Assembly (NCBI RefSeq): GCF_026385475.1
Contig: NZ_JANIDW010000003.1
Span: 186,001 to 250,000, forward strand
Origin: Bombella saccharophila
GTDB taxonomy: Bacteria > Pseudomonadota > Alphaproteobacteria > Acetobacterales > Acetobacteraceae
Reading direction: 5' to 3'
DNA length: 64,000 nucleotides
The notes under the pieces: model-generated
Seen by the model: the letters and a program-made list of their open reading frames with translations, nothing else
What the model was told of the DNA's origin: nothing
Database searches by the model: none
Part shown: positions 18,275-27,256 of the stretch, one piece after another
Numbering within the stretch: position 1 is the stretch's first letter
Layout: each line of letters begins with the position of its first letter
Translations under genes and position numbers: made by a program

Positions 18275-19545
18275 TGCGTGCGATTGATACAGGCGATACG
18301 TCATGGATGTTGGTCAGCACGGCTCTTGTCTTGCTGATGACAGTCCCCGGCCTAGCGTTGTTCTATGCTGGGATGGTGCGGCGGAAGAATGTCCTCTCCA
18401 CTATGGTTCAGTCCTTTGGGATTTGCTGTATTGTGAGCATTGTGTGGATGGTCCTCGGCTATAGCCTAGCCTTCTCGACCGGGACGGCATGGATTGGTGA
18501 TGCCTCTCGCTTTTTCCTACGGGGGATTGCGTCGCAATTCCATCAAGGGACGGACGGAGCCTTTACCTTAGGGGCGGGGACTCCGGCAGAAACACCTATG
18601 ACCATCCCCGAGAGCGTTTATCTGATGTATCAGATGACCTTTGCCATCATCACACCAGCCCTGCTGACAGGGGCTTTTGCAGAGCGTATCCGCTTTGCTG
18701 GGCTGTGTGTTTTTACGATTCTATGGTCGTTGCTGGTTTATGCGCCGGTGGCTCATTGGGTATGGAGCCCACTTGGCTGGGTCGCTGGGTTAGGGGCTGT
18801 GGACTTCGCCGGGGGTACAGTTGTTCACATCAATTCTGGTGTGGCCGGGTTGGTTTGTGCCTTGATGATTGGCCGCCGTTATGGGCTAAAGCGTGATGAT
18901 ATGTCCCCCTATAATCTGGCTTATGCGATTATCGGGGCCTCGTTGCTTTGGGTAGGCTGGTTTGGCTTTAATGCAGGCTCTGCCCTTGGGGCGAATGGTC
19001 GGGCCGGTATGGCGATGCTCACAACACAGGTCGCGGCTGCTGGCGGTGGTATGGGCTGGATGCTGGTAGAATGGTGGCGTCATGGCAAACCGACCGCGTT
19101 GGGGATTATCTCTGGCGTGGTGGCAGGGCTTGTGGCGGTAACACCGGCCGCGGGCTTTGTCCTCCCCAGTGGGGCGTTAGCGATTGGGCTGATTGCGGGG
19201 GGTGTGTGCTTCTATAGTGCTGCGGTGTTAAAAACACGTTTAGGGTATGATGACAGCCTAGATGCCTTTGGTGTGCACGGCGTAGGGGGCATTGTTGGGG
19301 CTTTACTGACGGGCGTATTTGCTTATGGCCCGCTCTCTGCCACGGCCTCAAACCCAGCTGGAGTGAGTGGGAGTTGGGCGCAGTTAGGGCGGCAGGCTGA
19401 GGCTGTGGGTGTGACGATTATATGGTCTGTTATCCTAACAGCTATCATCTTCTGGCTCGTCGATAAGATGATTGGTATGCGCGTTTCCTCTGATGAGGAG
19501 CAAATGGGGCTGGATCTCACCCAACATGGTGAGCGGCTCAATTAA
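18274..19545 (+). CDS. amtB: Ammonium transporter AmtB
   Basis: 423 residues with about 11 membrane helices. Family motifs include PGLALFYAGMVRRKNVLSTM near the N-terminus, FAGGTVVHINSGVAGLV, and the pore His region DAFGVHGVGGIVGALLTGVFA. It carries ammonium across the inner membrane under P-II control. Translationally coupled to glnK through the one-base stop/start overlap. Confidence 0.96.
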
Positions 19546-19659
19546 ATGTGTTTTATCGGTTTTGCCCTGCCTTGGCGGGGCACGCCGCTTGCACGATGAG
19601 AGGAAATAATGGCACTACTTACCGGATGGTTTTAACAAATAGGTAAGGGTAGTAACAGA

Positions 19660-20124
19660 ATGAAATGTTCAGCTGTGAGCGTCTTCATGATGATGTGTGC
19701 TATAAGCGGGGGGAGTGCTGCATTAGTGGCACCGTCTTTTGCCGCGGGAACCTCCTCTTTTGCCGCATGTCATAAAGCTTTTAATGAGGCTAAAACAACG
19801 GGGACGTTAAAAGGGCAGGACTACGCTGCTTTTAAGAAAGCTCATTGCACTGGGGAGGCTCCTGCTTCTAGCACATCGGCCACGCCAGAAGAGGGCAAGA
19901 AGCCAGCCGCCGCAGCCCCTGTTGTGAGTGGGGATGTGCTTTTTCCTCAACGTATCGCGCCTGAATTTGCGTCTTTATCAGAGGGGAAAGCGCGGATGAA
20001 AACCTGCCTTGCTCAGTATAATGCTAATAAAAGCACGGGGCGTAATGGTGGGCTGAAGTGGATTCAAAAGGGTGGTGGGTATTACTCCGCCTGCAATAAC
20101 CGGCTGAAAGGCGCGGCCCAGTAA
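19660..20124 (+). CDS. Small exported Cys-containing protein, possibly PsiF-like
   Basis: 154 residues with a signal peptide ending near SFAAG. The mature protein has two segments of similar layout, each with two Cys about 27-30 residues apart: FAACHKAFNEAK...AHCTG and MKTCLAQYNANK...SACNN. They are joined by an Ala/Ser/Thr/Pro-rich linker. The repeat recalls PsiF-type or phage-like Cys repeats but the match is weak and the function unknown. It stands alone and is followed by a terminator. Confidence 0.6.
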   Translation: MKCSAVSVFMMMCAISGGSAALVAPSFAAGTSSFAACHKAFNEAKTTGTLKGQDYAAFKKAHCTGEAPASSTSATPEEGKKPAAAAPVVSGDVLFPQRIAPEFASLSEGKARMKTCLAQYNANKSTGRNGGLKWIQKGGGYYSACNNRLKGAAQ

Positions 20125-20171
20125 CGGTTGTGTCTCTCACATGTTGGTTTCTCAAAATGGTGAGAGAGGAA

Positions 20172-20200
20172 GGCCCGCTCTAAAAAGCGGGCTTTTCTTT
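20172..20200 (+). terminator. Rho-independent terminator
   Basis: Stem GCCCGCT/AGCGGGC with a CTAAAA loop followed by TTTTCTTT. It terminates the plus-strand small exported protein gene and directly abuts the end of ispE, for which the reverse strand is a weaker terminator. Confidence 0.85.
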
Positions 20201-21098
20201 ATGCCAGTACAGCCCCTGCCCAGCTCCACCATGTTTTTGCCGCGGGGTGCTGTGTGAGGTGAAGGGCCGCCTCTTGCGCGGCGTGAGGAGTGTCGAACAA
20301 CGCAAAGCAGGTCGCACCAGAGCCGCTCATACGGCTAAAACGGACCTGTGGGAGTTGGGCTAGATGTTCCAAAACCGTGGCGATGATGGGCTCCTGAGCG
20401 ATAGCATGGGGTTGGAGGTCGTTTTCCGTTCCATTTAGGAAGGTAACAAGGGCATCTATTGTAGGCCATCCTGCTGTGGGGAGAGACAAAGCGGCGCGTG
20501 CGCGCGGTCCCCCCGTGGTAGCGAGTCGTTTAAAGATCGTCGGGGTGGAAACACTCACGCCGGGATTAACAAGCATAATGCCCATTTTGGGTAGAGCCGG
20601 TGCAGGGGTAAGGATTTCGCCAATGCCTTCCATACGTGTTGCTTTTTGGTGCAAACATACAGGGACATCCGCTCCCAAGGTTGGGGCGACAGCGACGGCA
20701 GCCTCCGGTGAGAGGTGCCAATAGCGCGTTAGCAGCCGTAAGGCGCAAGCAGCATCGGCAGAGCCTCCACCAATGCCGGAGGCAATGGGGAGTTGTTTAT
20801 TGAGGCGTAAAGTAGCAGCTGGTAGCTTGCCTTTTATCTCACCCTGATGGTGCCGAAGAGCGGAAGCTGCACGTAGGACGAGGTTATTGCTATCGGCCTC
20901 TAAGCCTTGGGAGAAGGGCCCCTGTAGGGTAAGGTTTTCACTCATTTGTGCGGGTGCGGCGGTTGTAAGGCAGAGTTCATCTCCCGCACCCGCAAAAATA
21001 GCAAGACTATCAAGGAGGTGATAGCCGTCATCACGGCGGCCAGTGACATGAAGGAATAGATTGATCTTAGCGTGAGCTGTATCTTGATGCAGCACCAT
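20199..21098 (-). CDS. ispE: 4-diphosphocytidyl-2-C-methyl-D-erythritol kinase
   Basis: 299 residues with the start at 21098, where GAAGGA is about 11 nt upstream; the ATG at 21110 touches that ribosome site. A GHMP kinase of the MEP isoprenoid pathway. Visible: the N-terminal AHAKINLFLHVTGRRDDGYH, the glycine-rich ATP motif LPIASGIGGGSADAA, and the C-terminal MSGSGATCFALF. Isolated gene. Confidence 0.93.
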   Translation of the reverse strand: MVLHQDTAHAKINLFLHVTGRRDDGYHLLDSLAIFAGAGDELCLTTAAPAQMSENLTLQGPFSQGLEADSNNLVLRAASALRHHQGEIKGKLPAATLRLNKQLPIASGIGGGSADAACALRLLTRYWHLSPEAAVAVAPTLGADVPVCLHQKATRMEGIGEILTPAPALPKMGIMLVNPGVSVSTPTIFKRLATTGGPRARAALSLPTAGWPTIDALVTFLNGTENDLQPHAIAQEPIIATVLEHLAQLPQVRFSRMSGSGATCFALFDTPHAAQEAALHLTQHPAAKTWWSWAGAVLA

Positions 21099-21284
21099 GG
21101 TACAGGGCATCCTTCATTATGAAACCGGAAGAGGCTGGGGGAGACTCGTACGCCTATATAAGGTCCGGATGGTGTGTTTATGTGCAGAGAGTCTCTCTAA
21201 CAAATTAAGAGACTAAAAGCCATGTAAAGAGGATGGTTGAGTCCTGTCTGTTAGAGTTATGTAAAAGAGAGTCCTTAATTTCTT

Positions 21285-22097
21285 ATGGTATCTTCCTCAT
21301 CATCATATCCCGTACAGGACATGCTTGCAGCTTTGCATCTGCATCAAGAATGGGGTGTGGATGACCTGATAGAAGATCATAGTTGGGATGTGTGGGAGGA
21401 GCGCTCCATACAGCGTGACCCTCCACCTAAAGGTCAGCCTATAGTGATGGCAGCCCCCGCGCGTGAGAACGTAAAAGGAGCGGAGGATGTTCTAGCAGCA
21501 CTCGCTACAGCACAAGATGTAGAAACGTTAAAGCAGGTGAGCCAACACATACCCGGTATTACCCTCGCGCGGACAGCAAAGCATCATCTAGCCCCTGTTT
21601 TGGTAAAGGATGCGCCTTTTCTTTTAATTGGTGACGTGCCTAATGAAGATGAGGATCGGCATGGCACTTTATTTGCTGGCGAGATGGGCGTTTTGTTGGG
21701 GCGTATTTTGGCATCTATTGGCCTAAAGCGTGATCAGCTTTCCATGGCACCGGCTATTCCATGGCGACCACCTGGTGGGCAGCGTGCCTCTCAGCGTGAG
21801 TTGGAGCTTTGTTTGCCTGTGTTACAGCGCATTGTCGCGCTGGCTAAGCCGCAGCGTATTGTAACAATGGGGACAATACCGGCAGGTATGTTGTTGCATC
21901 AGGAGGGCCCCCGGCTCAGCCAGCTGCGGGGGCGGTGGCATGAGGCGATGATTCCCGGTTTTGCACAGCCAATTCCGTTGTTGCCTCTATGGCATCCTGC
22001 ACAACTTGGCGATAATGCAGGGCGACGGCGCCACCTATGGCACGATCTTTTATTGCTGGAAGCGAGTCTTCAAAAAGGCAACGAGGGTGAAGATTAG
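21285..22097 (+). CDS. Uracil-DNA glycosylase superfamily protein without Fe-S cysteines
   Basis: 270 residues. From residue ~110 it follows the family-4-like UDG layout: LLIGDVPNEDEDRHGTLF (where GEAPG...ED..G.PF is usual), GVLLGRILASIGLKR, PWRPPGGQR, IVTMGTIPAG, LRGRWHEA and LWHPAQL. The protein appears to contain a single Cys, so it cannot hold the 4Fe-4S cluster of classical family 4 enzymes. The GEAPG motif is altered to GDVPN. The N-terminal 100 residues are acidic and poorly conserved. It may still remove uracil from DNA or may have diverged. Confidence 0.7.
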   Translation: MVSSSSSYPVQDMLAALHLHQEWGVDDLIEDHSWDVWEERSIQRDPPPKGQPIVMAAPARENVKGAEDVLAALATAQDVETLKQVSQHIPGITLARTAKHHLAPVLVKDAPFLLIGDVPNEDEDRHGTLFAGEMGVLLGRILASIGLKRDQLSMAPAIPWRPPGGQRASQRELELCLPVLQRIVALAKPQRIVTMGTIPAGMLLHQEGPRLSQLRGRWHEAMIPGFAQPIPLLPLWHPAQLGDNAGRRRHLWHDLLLLEASLQKGNEGED

Positions 22098-22303
22098 CGA
22101 GTCGTTTATATGAACAAATAGTTAATTACCAGATATAACAGAATGGTAAAATAAGGCAAAATAAATTACGAAATTACCCAGAAAAGAGAAGAACTCTCTG
22201 GATTCTTCCCCAGGCAAGGCGTATCATGGTGGAAGCGGTGGGTTTTCTCGGTTTAACTTTCAAGGGTTGCCAGTAAAGAAAAACCACGTTACGCCCCGAC
22301 ATT

Positions 22304-24244
22304 ATGCGATGGATATTTCCAGGTGGGTCTAGCGCAGTATGGTGTAGCGTTCTCTTGAGTGCTGCACTTCTGACAGGACACGCTGTTTTTCCGGCGCAGG
22401 GGCAGGGTATGTCTCTTCCGTCCCACGCGCCGGGGCATCCCGAAGGTGAGCGTCCCAGCGTTTCATCTCGTTCCATAGTAGGGGCTTCTTTGCCGCAGCC
22501 TTTACCGGCGGCTGTTGCAGGGCGTTATCGGGCTCTCTTTGCGGCTGTGCGCGAGGGGGATATGGGGCGGTTAGATGTTTTGCATTATGCCTCTGGCCCT
22601 AATGAAACAGCAGAGAATCTGTTGCTCCCTGATTATTTGGCAGAGCGCTATCTCAATACGGCTTTTCATCCGTCCGAGGCGGAATTGACGGAGTGGTTAC
22701 GGCGTTATTCGTCATTGCCTGATGCGCCATTGATACAGCAACAGCTTGATGTGATGCGTCGAGGAGGCACTATCACGGGGGGGACGCTGCCTAGTGGCTA
22801 TGACACTGTGGCGGATCTACACCGCGTGGAGCGCGCGTTGCCTTTCTCGCAGACGTTAGTACGGAATAATCGATTAGAGCGCGCTTTGATGGAGGAAGCT
22901 GCCCAAGGGGTTGTTGGCGCGCAGCGTGCCATCGTGCAGGTGCAATCTACACCGGGTATGACGCCTATCTATGCGGCACAGCTGCATGGTGAAATTGCGA
23001 TGCAGCTTTTAAGCCAGGGGGAGACACGGGCCGCGCTGCGGATAGGCTCTGCTGGCATGGATGTAGGGCATTATAAGGTCGGTTTTCCCGCTTTTGTGGC
23101 TGGTTTGGCGGCATGGCGTGAGGGATATTTGGATGCGGCGTATGATCTGTTTGAGAGTGCTGCTAATGCGGAGCAAACAGATGGTGACATACAGGCAGCA
23201 GCGTCTTTTTGGGCTGGTCGTGTAGCAGAGCGACATGGCGATGTCGGTCTGTATCATACATGGCTACATCGGGCCTCTGTGCAGAGTGAAAGCTTTTACG
23301 GGCTGCTAGCAGAACGGATGTTGCGAGAGAAACACACCGATGAGACCGCGCTCTCTGGTGTGTTATCTACGATTGGCCTAGCGGGTGCGACACAAACCGC
23401 TTTGAGTGAAGTGGACGTTAAGGTGGTGTCGTCCATGGAGGAAGGGCCGCATCTTTTTGCTTTGTTGCAGATTGGTGAGCAAGGGCGTGCAGAAATGTTG
23501 GCACGCCAGATGTGGCAAGAGGCTCTTTTGGACCCTGTGCGGGCTCATTCTCTTCAATTAGTGGTGCAAAAAGCGGGGATGCTCGCTTTGGCAGAGCAGA
23601 TGCAGCACGCTTTAGAGCGGCTGGATCATAATGAATTGAAGGAAGTGCTTGGCCCCTTGCCAGAGCTACATCCATATAATGGTTTCCGTGTCTCTTCGGC
23701 TTTGGTTTATGCCGTAGCGAGAATGGAGTCGAATTTTGATGCACTGGCAGCCTCGCCGGCTGGGGCTTACGGGATGATGCAGGTCATGCCTATAACAGCG
23801 GATTGGATCAGTAAGCAGTATCATCTTCCGCAACCTGTTTCGGCTTCTTCTGGGGAGCGGTTTTATCAGGAGATGGAGCGGCGTTTGCAGGAGCCGGGCT
23901 ATAATTTGGAGGTAGGGCAGCTTTATATGCTCTATCTCGCCCGCATGATTGCACAAAATGAACCCAGTGGAGAGGCTTCTTTATTGAAAGTTCTTGCCTC
24001 TTATAATGCGGGGCCATTGGCGATTAGCCGGTGGCAGAGCGGGCAAAAAGGCTTGCAGGACCCGCTTATGTTTATTGAGTGCCTGCCAAGCTCGGAGACC
24101 CGGCAATATGTTCGTAGTGTTTTGACGAACGATTGGGTCTATGGCCGTAGATTGCATGTTGCAACTCCTTCGCTCGTAGCTCTTGCTGCGGGGCGTTGGC
24201 CAAGTTTCCGCGAGGAAGAACAGGAGCGTGACTCGCCCAGCTAA
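22304..24244 (+). CDS. slt: Soluble lytic murein transglycosylase
   Basis: 646 residues. A signal peptide is followed by a ~430-residue superhelical alpha domain of Slt70 type and a C-terminal SLT domain. The catalytic Glu is residue 475 in ARMESNFDALA; SPAGAYGMMQVMP and LASYNAGP follow as expected. It cleaves peptidoglycan to 1,6-anhydro products in the periplasm. The ribosome site is weak. A possible terminator lies at 24281-24332. Confidence 0.9.
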   Translation: MRWIFPGGSSAVWCSVLLSAALLTGHAVFPAQGQGMSLPSHAPGHPEGERPSVSSRSIVGASLPQPLPAAVAGRYRALFAAVREGDMGRLDVLHYASGPNETAENLLLPDYLAERYLNTAFHPSEAELTEWLRRYSSLPDAPLIQQQLDVMRRGGTITGGTLPSGYDTVADLHRVERALPFSQTLVRNNRLERALMEEAAQGVVGAQRAIVQVQSTPGMTPIYAAQLHGEIAMQLLSQGETRAALRIGSAGMDVGHYKVGFPAFVAGLAAWREGYLDAAYDLFESAANAEQTDGDIQAAASFWAGRVAERHGDVGLYHTWLHRASVQSESFYGLLAERMLREKHTDETALSGVLSTIGLAGATQTALSEVDVKVVSSMEEGPHLFALLQIGEQGRAEMLARQMWQEALLDPVRAHSLQLVVQKAGMLALAEQMQHALERLDHNELKEVLGPLPELHPYNGFRVSSALVYAVARMESNFDALAASPAGAYGMMQVMPITADWISKQYHLPQPVSASSGERFYQEMERRLQEPGYNLEVGQLYMLYLARMIAQNEPSGEASLLKVLASYNAGPLAISRWQSGQKGLQDPLMFIECLPSSETRQYVRSVLTNDWVYGRRLHVATPSLVALAAGRWPSFREEEQERDSPS

Positions 24245-24573
24245 TGTTTGTTTGGGTCATAGAGGGACGTATTTTGCAAAGCCCAGACGGGAGTTTCATG
24301 CATGGCAGTGTGAGGCTTCATCTGGGTTTTTTGTAGGGAAAACCTTTAAAAACTGCTCTTTTAAGGGATGTGCCTTGTGTTGGGTGATGGGGAGATGGGC
24401 GGCTTGTGCATGGGGGGTGGCTTGCCCGTTGGGGCGTCTTTCCTTACATAAAGGCAGTGCGATGCTTTCCTTATTTAGTCGGGGAAGTAAGCGGATGATA
24501 ATATGATACCGTGTCTCTCAGGGGGAATTATCCGTCTGTCTGTGGGGTGTCCAGCCGAACAGCGAGTGCTTCA
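24245..24573 (+). promoter_or_regulatory. Intergenic region slt / edd
   Basis: 329 nt without a convincing gene. At 24281-24332 the pair CCCAGA...TCTGGG followed by TTTTTT could terminate slt through a long-loop stem. The rest should hold the edd-eda promoter, but I could not assign -35 and -10 boxes confidently. Confidence 0.35.
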
Positions 24574-26442
24574 ATGTCTCTGAATTCCGTTGTTGAGAGT
24601 GTAACGTCCAGAATTATCGAGCGGTCCAAGACGTCCCGCCGTCGTTACCTCACTCTTATGGAGCGTAACCGTGAAAAAGGTGTAGACCGGTCCCGTCTCA
24701 CGTGCGGGAACCTGGCTCATGCCGTTGCTGCCTCCAGCGCTGCTGATAAGCAGGAGCTGGTTTTTGAGCAGCGTGCTAATTTGGGCATTATTACAACTTA
24801 TAACGATATGCTTTCTGCCCATGAGCCTTATGCTCATTACCCGGAGCAGATGAAGCTTTTTGCACGTGAGGTTGGGGCTACAGCACAGGTTGCTGGTGGG
24901 GCCCCGGCGATGTGCGATGGTGTCACGCAAGGCCAAGAGGGGATGGACCTCTCCCTTTTCTCGCGTGATGTAATTGCACAATCCACCGCCGTAGGGCTGA
25001 GCCATGGTATGTATGATGCTGTAGCTCTGCTTGGTATTTGTGATAAAATTGTTCCCGGCTTGTTGATGGGTGCGCTGCGCTTTGGTCATCTGCCGGGTAT
25101 GTTGATTCCCTCTGGCCCGATGACCTCTGGCCTGCCGAACAAGGAGAAAGTCCGGGTTCGTCAGCTTTATGTTCAAGGGAAGATTGGCAAAGATGAGCTG
25201 ATGAAGGCCGAGATGGCCTCTTATCATGCCGAGGGGACTTGTACCTTCTACGGGACAGCCAATACCAACCAGATGATGGCCGAGTTCCTTGGGCTTATGA
25301 TGCCGGATTCGTCCTTCATCCCTGTTGATACGCCACTGCGTCAGGCTGTGACCCGTGCCGGGGTCCATCGTTTGGTGGAGATTAGCACAAAGGGTAAAAC
25401 CCCACGCCCAATGGCCGAGGTCGTTAATGAGAAGGCCATCGTGAACGCCATTGTTGGTCTGATGGCTACAGGTGGGTCTACCAACCATACGATCCACATC
25501 CCCGCCGTGGCGCGTGCTGCGGGTATTATCGTTAATTGGGAAGACTTCTCCGACCTTTCTGCTGCGGTGCCGACCTTGTGTAAGGTGTATCCAAGCGGTC
25601 CTTCCGATGTGAACAAGTTTAACGAGGTTGGCGGTTTGCCGACTGTCATTGCTGAACTAGCCGATGCTGGCTTGATCCATCCTGATATTCCCACTGTCTC
25701 TGAGAATGGGTTGGAGGATTACGCCAAACGCGCCCTGCTAGGCAATGATAAGAATGTTGTTTACACCCCCGCTAAGCCATCCAGCGATGTTGAGATTCTT
25801 CGCGGTGTGAAGGACCCATTCCACCCAGTTGGGGGGATTCAGTTGCTTCAGGGTAATCTGGGTCGCGGCGTGTATAAATCCAGTGCTGTGGCGGATAACC
25901 TGCTGACCATTGAGGCCCCGGCCCGCGTCTTTAACTCCCAAACGGCGGTGAAGGAAGCGCAAAAGGCTGGTGAGTTGCATCGGGATGTTGTGGTTGTGGT
26001 GATTGGCCAAGGCCCGCGCGGCAATGGCATGCCAGAGCTGCATAACTTGATCCCCTCCCTCGGTGTGGAGCTGGACCAAGGCTTTAAGGTGGCATTGGTT
26101 ACGGATGGCCGCCTCTCTGGTGCGAGTGGTAAGGTCCCCGCTGTGGTGCATGTTGGGCCGGAGGCGCAGGTTGGCGGACCGCTGGCTAAGGTGCGCGATG
26201 GCGATATGATCCGCGTTTGTGCCCGTACAGGGCAGTTGGAAGCTCTGGTGGATGAGAAGGAATGGAACGCACGTACGCCGACCAAACCGCATCGCGCCAC
26301 AGCTGGCACAGGGCGCGAGCTGTTTGCCCTCATGCGTGAGGTGGCACCGTCCGCCGAGCAGGGGGCTTCGCCGATGCAGTTCATGATGGATCGTGAGCTG
26401 GATGAAATCGGTGATGATGTTGAGAAAGGAACCGAGGTATGA
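24574..26442 (+). CDS. edd: Phosphogluconate dehydratase (Entner-Doudoroff)
   Basis: 622 residues with the start at 24574 (MSLNSVVESV), matching the family N-terminus; an in-frame GTG at 24511 would add 21 unlikely residues. It dehydrates 6-phosphogluconate to KDPG. Fe-S ligand Cys appear in APAMCDGVTQGQ and LGICDKIVPG, and the IlvD/Edd motif TDGRLSGASGKVPA is present near the C-terminus. The stop overlaps the eda start as ATGA, so the pair is coupled. Confidence 0.96.
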   Translation: MSLNSVVESVTSRIIERSKTSRRRYLTLMERNREKGVDRSRLTCGNLAHAVAASSAADKQELVFEQRANLGIITTYNDMLSAHEPYAHYPEQMKLFAREVGATAQVAGGAPAMCDGVTQGQEGMDLSLFSRDVIAQSTAVGLSHGMYDAVALLGICDKIVPGLLMGALRFGHLPGMLIPSGPMTSGLPNKEKVRVRQLYVQGKIGKDELMKAEMASYHAEGTCTFYGTANTNQMMAEFLGLMMPDSSFIPVDTPLRQAVTRAGVHRLVEISTKGKTPRPMAEVVNEKAIVNAIVGLMATGGSTNHTIHIPAVARAAGIIVNWEDFSDLSAAVPTLCKVYPSGPSDVNKFNEVGGLPTVIAELADAGLIHPDIPTVSENGLEDYAKRALLGNDKNVVYTPAKPSSDVEILRGVKDPFHPVGGIQLLQGNLGRGVYKSSAVADNLLTIEAPARVFNSQTAVKEAQKAGELHRDVVVVVIGQGPRGNGMPELHNLIPSLGVELDQGFKVALVTDGRLSGASGKVPAVVHVGPEAQVGGPLAKVRDGDMIRVCARTGQLEALVDEKEWNARTPTKPHRATAGTGRELFALMREVAPSAEQGASPMQFMMDRELDEIGDDVEKGTEV

Positions 26443-27059
26443 GCTACATCAAGAGACTGGATGCGGTAATGGACCGCAGCCCGATTATGCCTGTTCTGGT
26501 TGTTGAGGATGTGGCTACGGCCCGTCCGATTGCTGAGGCCTTGGTCGCTGGTGGCATCTCCACCCTTGAGGTGACATTGCGTACACCAGCTGCTTTGGAG
26601 GTCATCTCTGAGATGTCCAAAGTGGAAGGGGCATTGGTCGGTGCTGGTACGGTGCTGAACCCTAAGCAGATGGACCAGGCTATGAAGGCTGGTGCAAAGT
26701 TCATGGTCAGCCCCGGCATCACACCGGCTTTGGTGAAGGAAGCGTTGGACCGTGACGTACCGTACCTCCCCGGTACAGCTAATGCTAGCGACATCATGAT
26801 GGGTTTGGACCTAGGGCTACGCCGCTTTAAGTTCTTCCCTGCTATGACTAATGGCGGCATCCCGGCATTAAAGGGGCTTTCCGCTGTGTTTGGTAGCTTG
26901 GGCGTGCGCTTCTGTCCTACAGGGGGCATTACCGAGGCTACATATAAGGACTGGTTGGCCCTGCCGACAGTCGCTTGCGTTGGTGGCTCTTGGTTGACCG
27001 CTGGCAATGCTTCCGCTGAGGAAGTAGCGAAGCGGACAAAGGCTTTGGGCTTGCGCTAA
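26439..27059 (+). CDS. eda: KHG/KDPG aldolase
   Basis: 206 residues, full length. It splits KDPG into pyruvate and glyceraldehyde 3-phosphate. The Schiff-base Lys lies in RRFKFFPAM, the substrate region EVTLRTPAAL and GAGTVLN are present, and CPTGGIT marks the phosphate site. Second gene of edd-eda, followed by a terminator. Confidence 0.96.
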   Translation: MSYIKRLDAVMDRSPIMPVLVVEDVATARPIAEALVAGGISTLEVTLRTPAALEVISEMSKVEGALVGAGTVLNPKQMDQAMKAGAKFMVSPGITPALVKEALDRDVPYLPGTANASDIMMGLDLGLRRFKFFPAMTNGGIPALKGLSAVFGSLGVRFCPTGGITEATYKDWLALPTVACVGGSWLTAGNASAEEVAKRTKALGLR

Positions 27060-27094
27060 GCTTTAGCCCTTCTCGTCTGAGACGTTAAGGCAAA

Positions 27095-27135
27095 GCGGGA
27101 CCATGCGGCTTATGGCTGTGTGGTCCCGTTTTTTA
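27095..27135 (+). terminator. Rho-independent terminator after eda
   Basis: CGGGACCA at 27096-27103 pairs with TGGTCCCG at 27121-27128, followed by a T tract (TTTTTT). Confidence 0.85.
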
Positions 27136-27225
27136 TGGGAAAAGTTTGTTGTTTTTAAGTAACAGACTGGTCGGATAATTTCAAAAACATTAGGCTCTTT
27201 ATTAAGTGATATGCCAATCTCTGAT

Positions 27226-27246
27226 AGAGGTTTGACCTCTTGGTCA
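27226..27246 (+). promoter_or_regulatory. Two overlapping inverted repeats before the efflux operon
   Basis: AGAGGT-TTG-ACCTCT (27226-27240) and TGACC-TCTT-GGTCA (27233-27246) share the central ACC, so only one can form at a time. They end in the AGGAGG ribosome site (27246-27251) of the MFS gene. They could be an operator or an RNA switch. Confidence 0.45.
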
Positions 27247-27256
27247 GGAGGATTGG

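Noticed and set aside
24183-24506. 107-codon ORF overlapping the slt end
   Set aside because: No ribosome site or domain, Cys/Trp-rich random-looking product, mostly within slt and its terminator region.
24511-24573. Longer edd start at GTG 24511
   Set aside because: The extra 21 residues do not resemble the family; the ATG at 24574 gives the usual N-terminus.
25738-26384. Long antisense ORFs within edd
   Set aside because: Shadows of the well-conserved edd reading frame.
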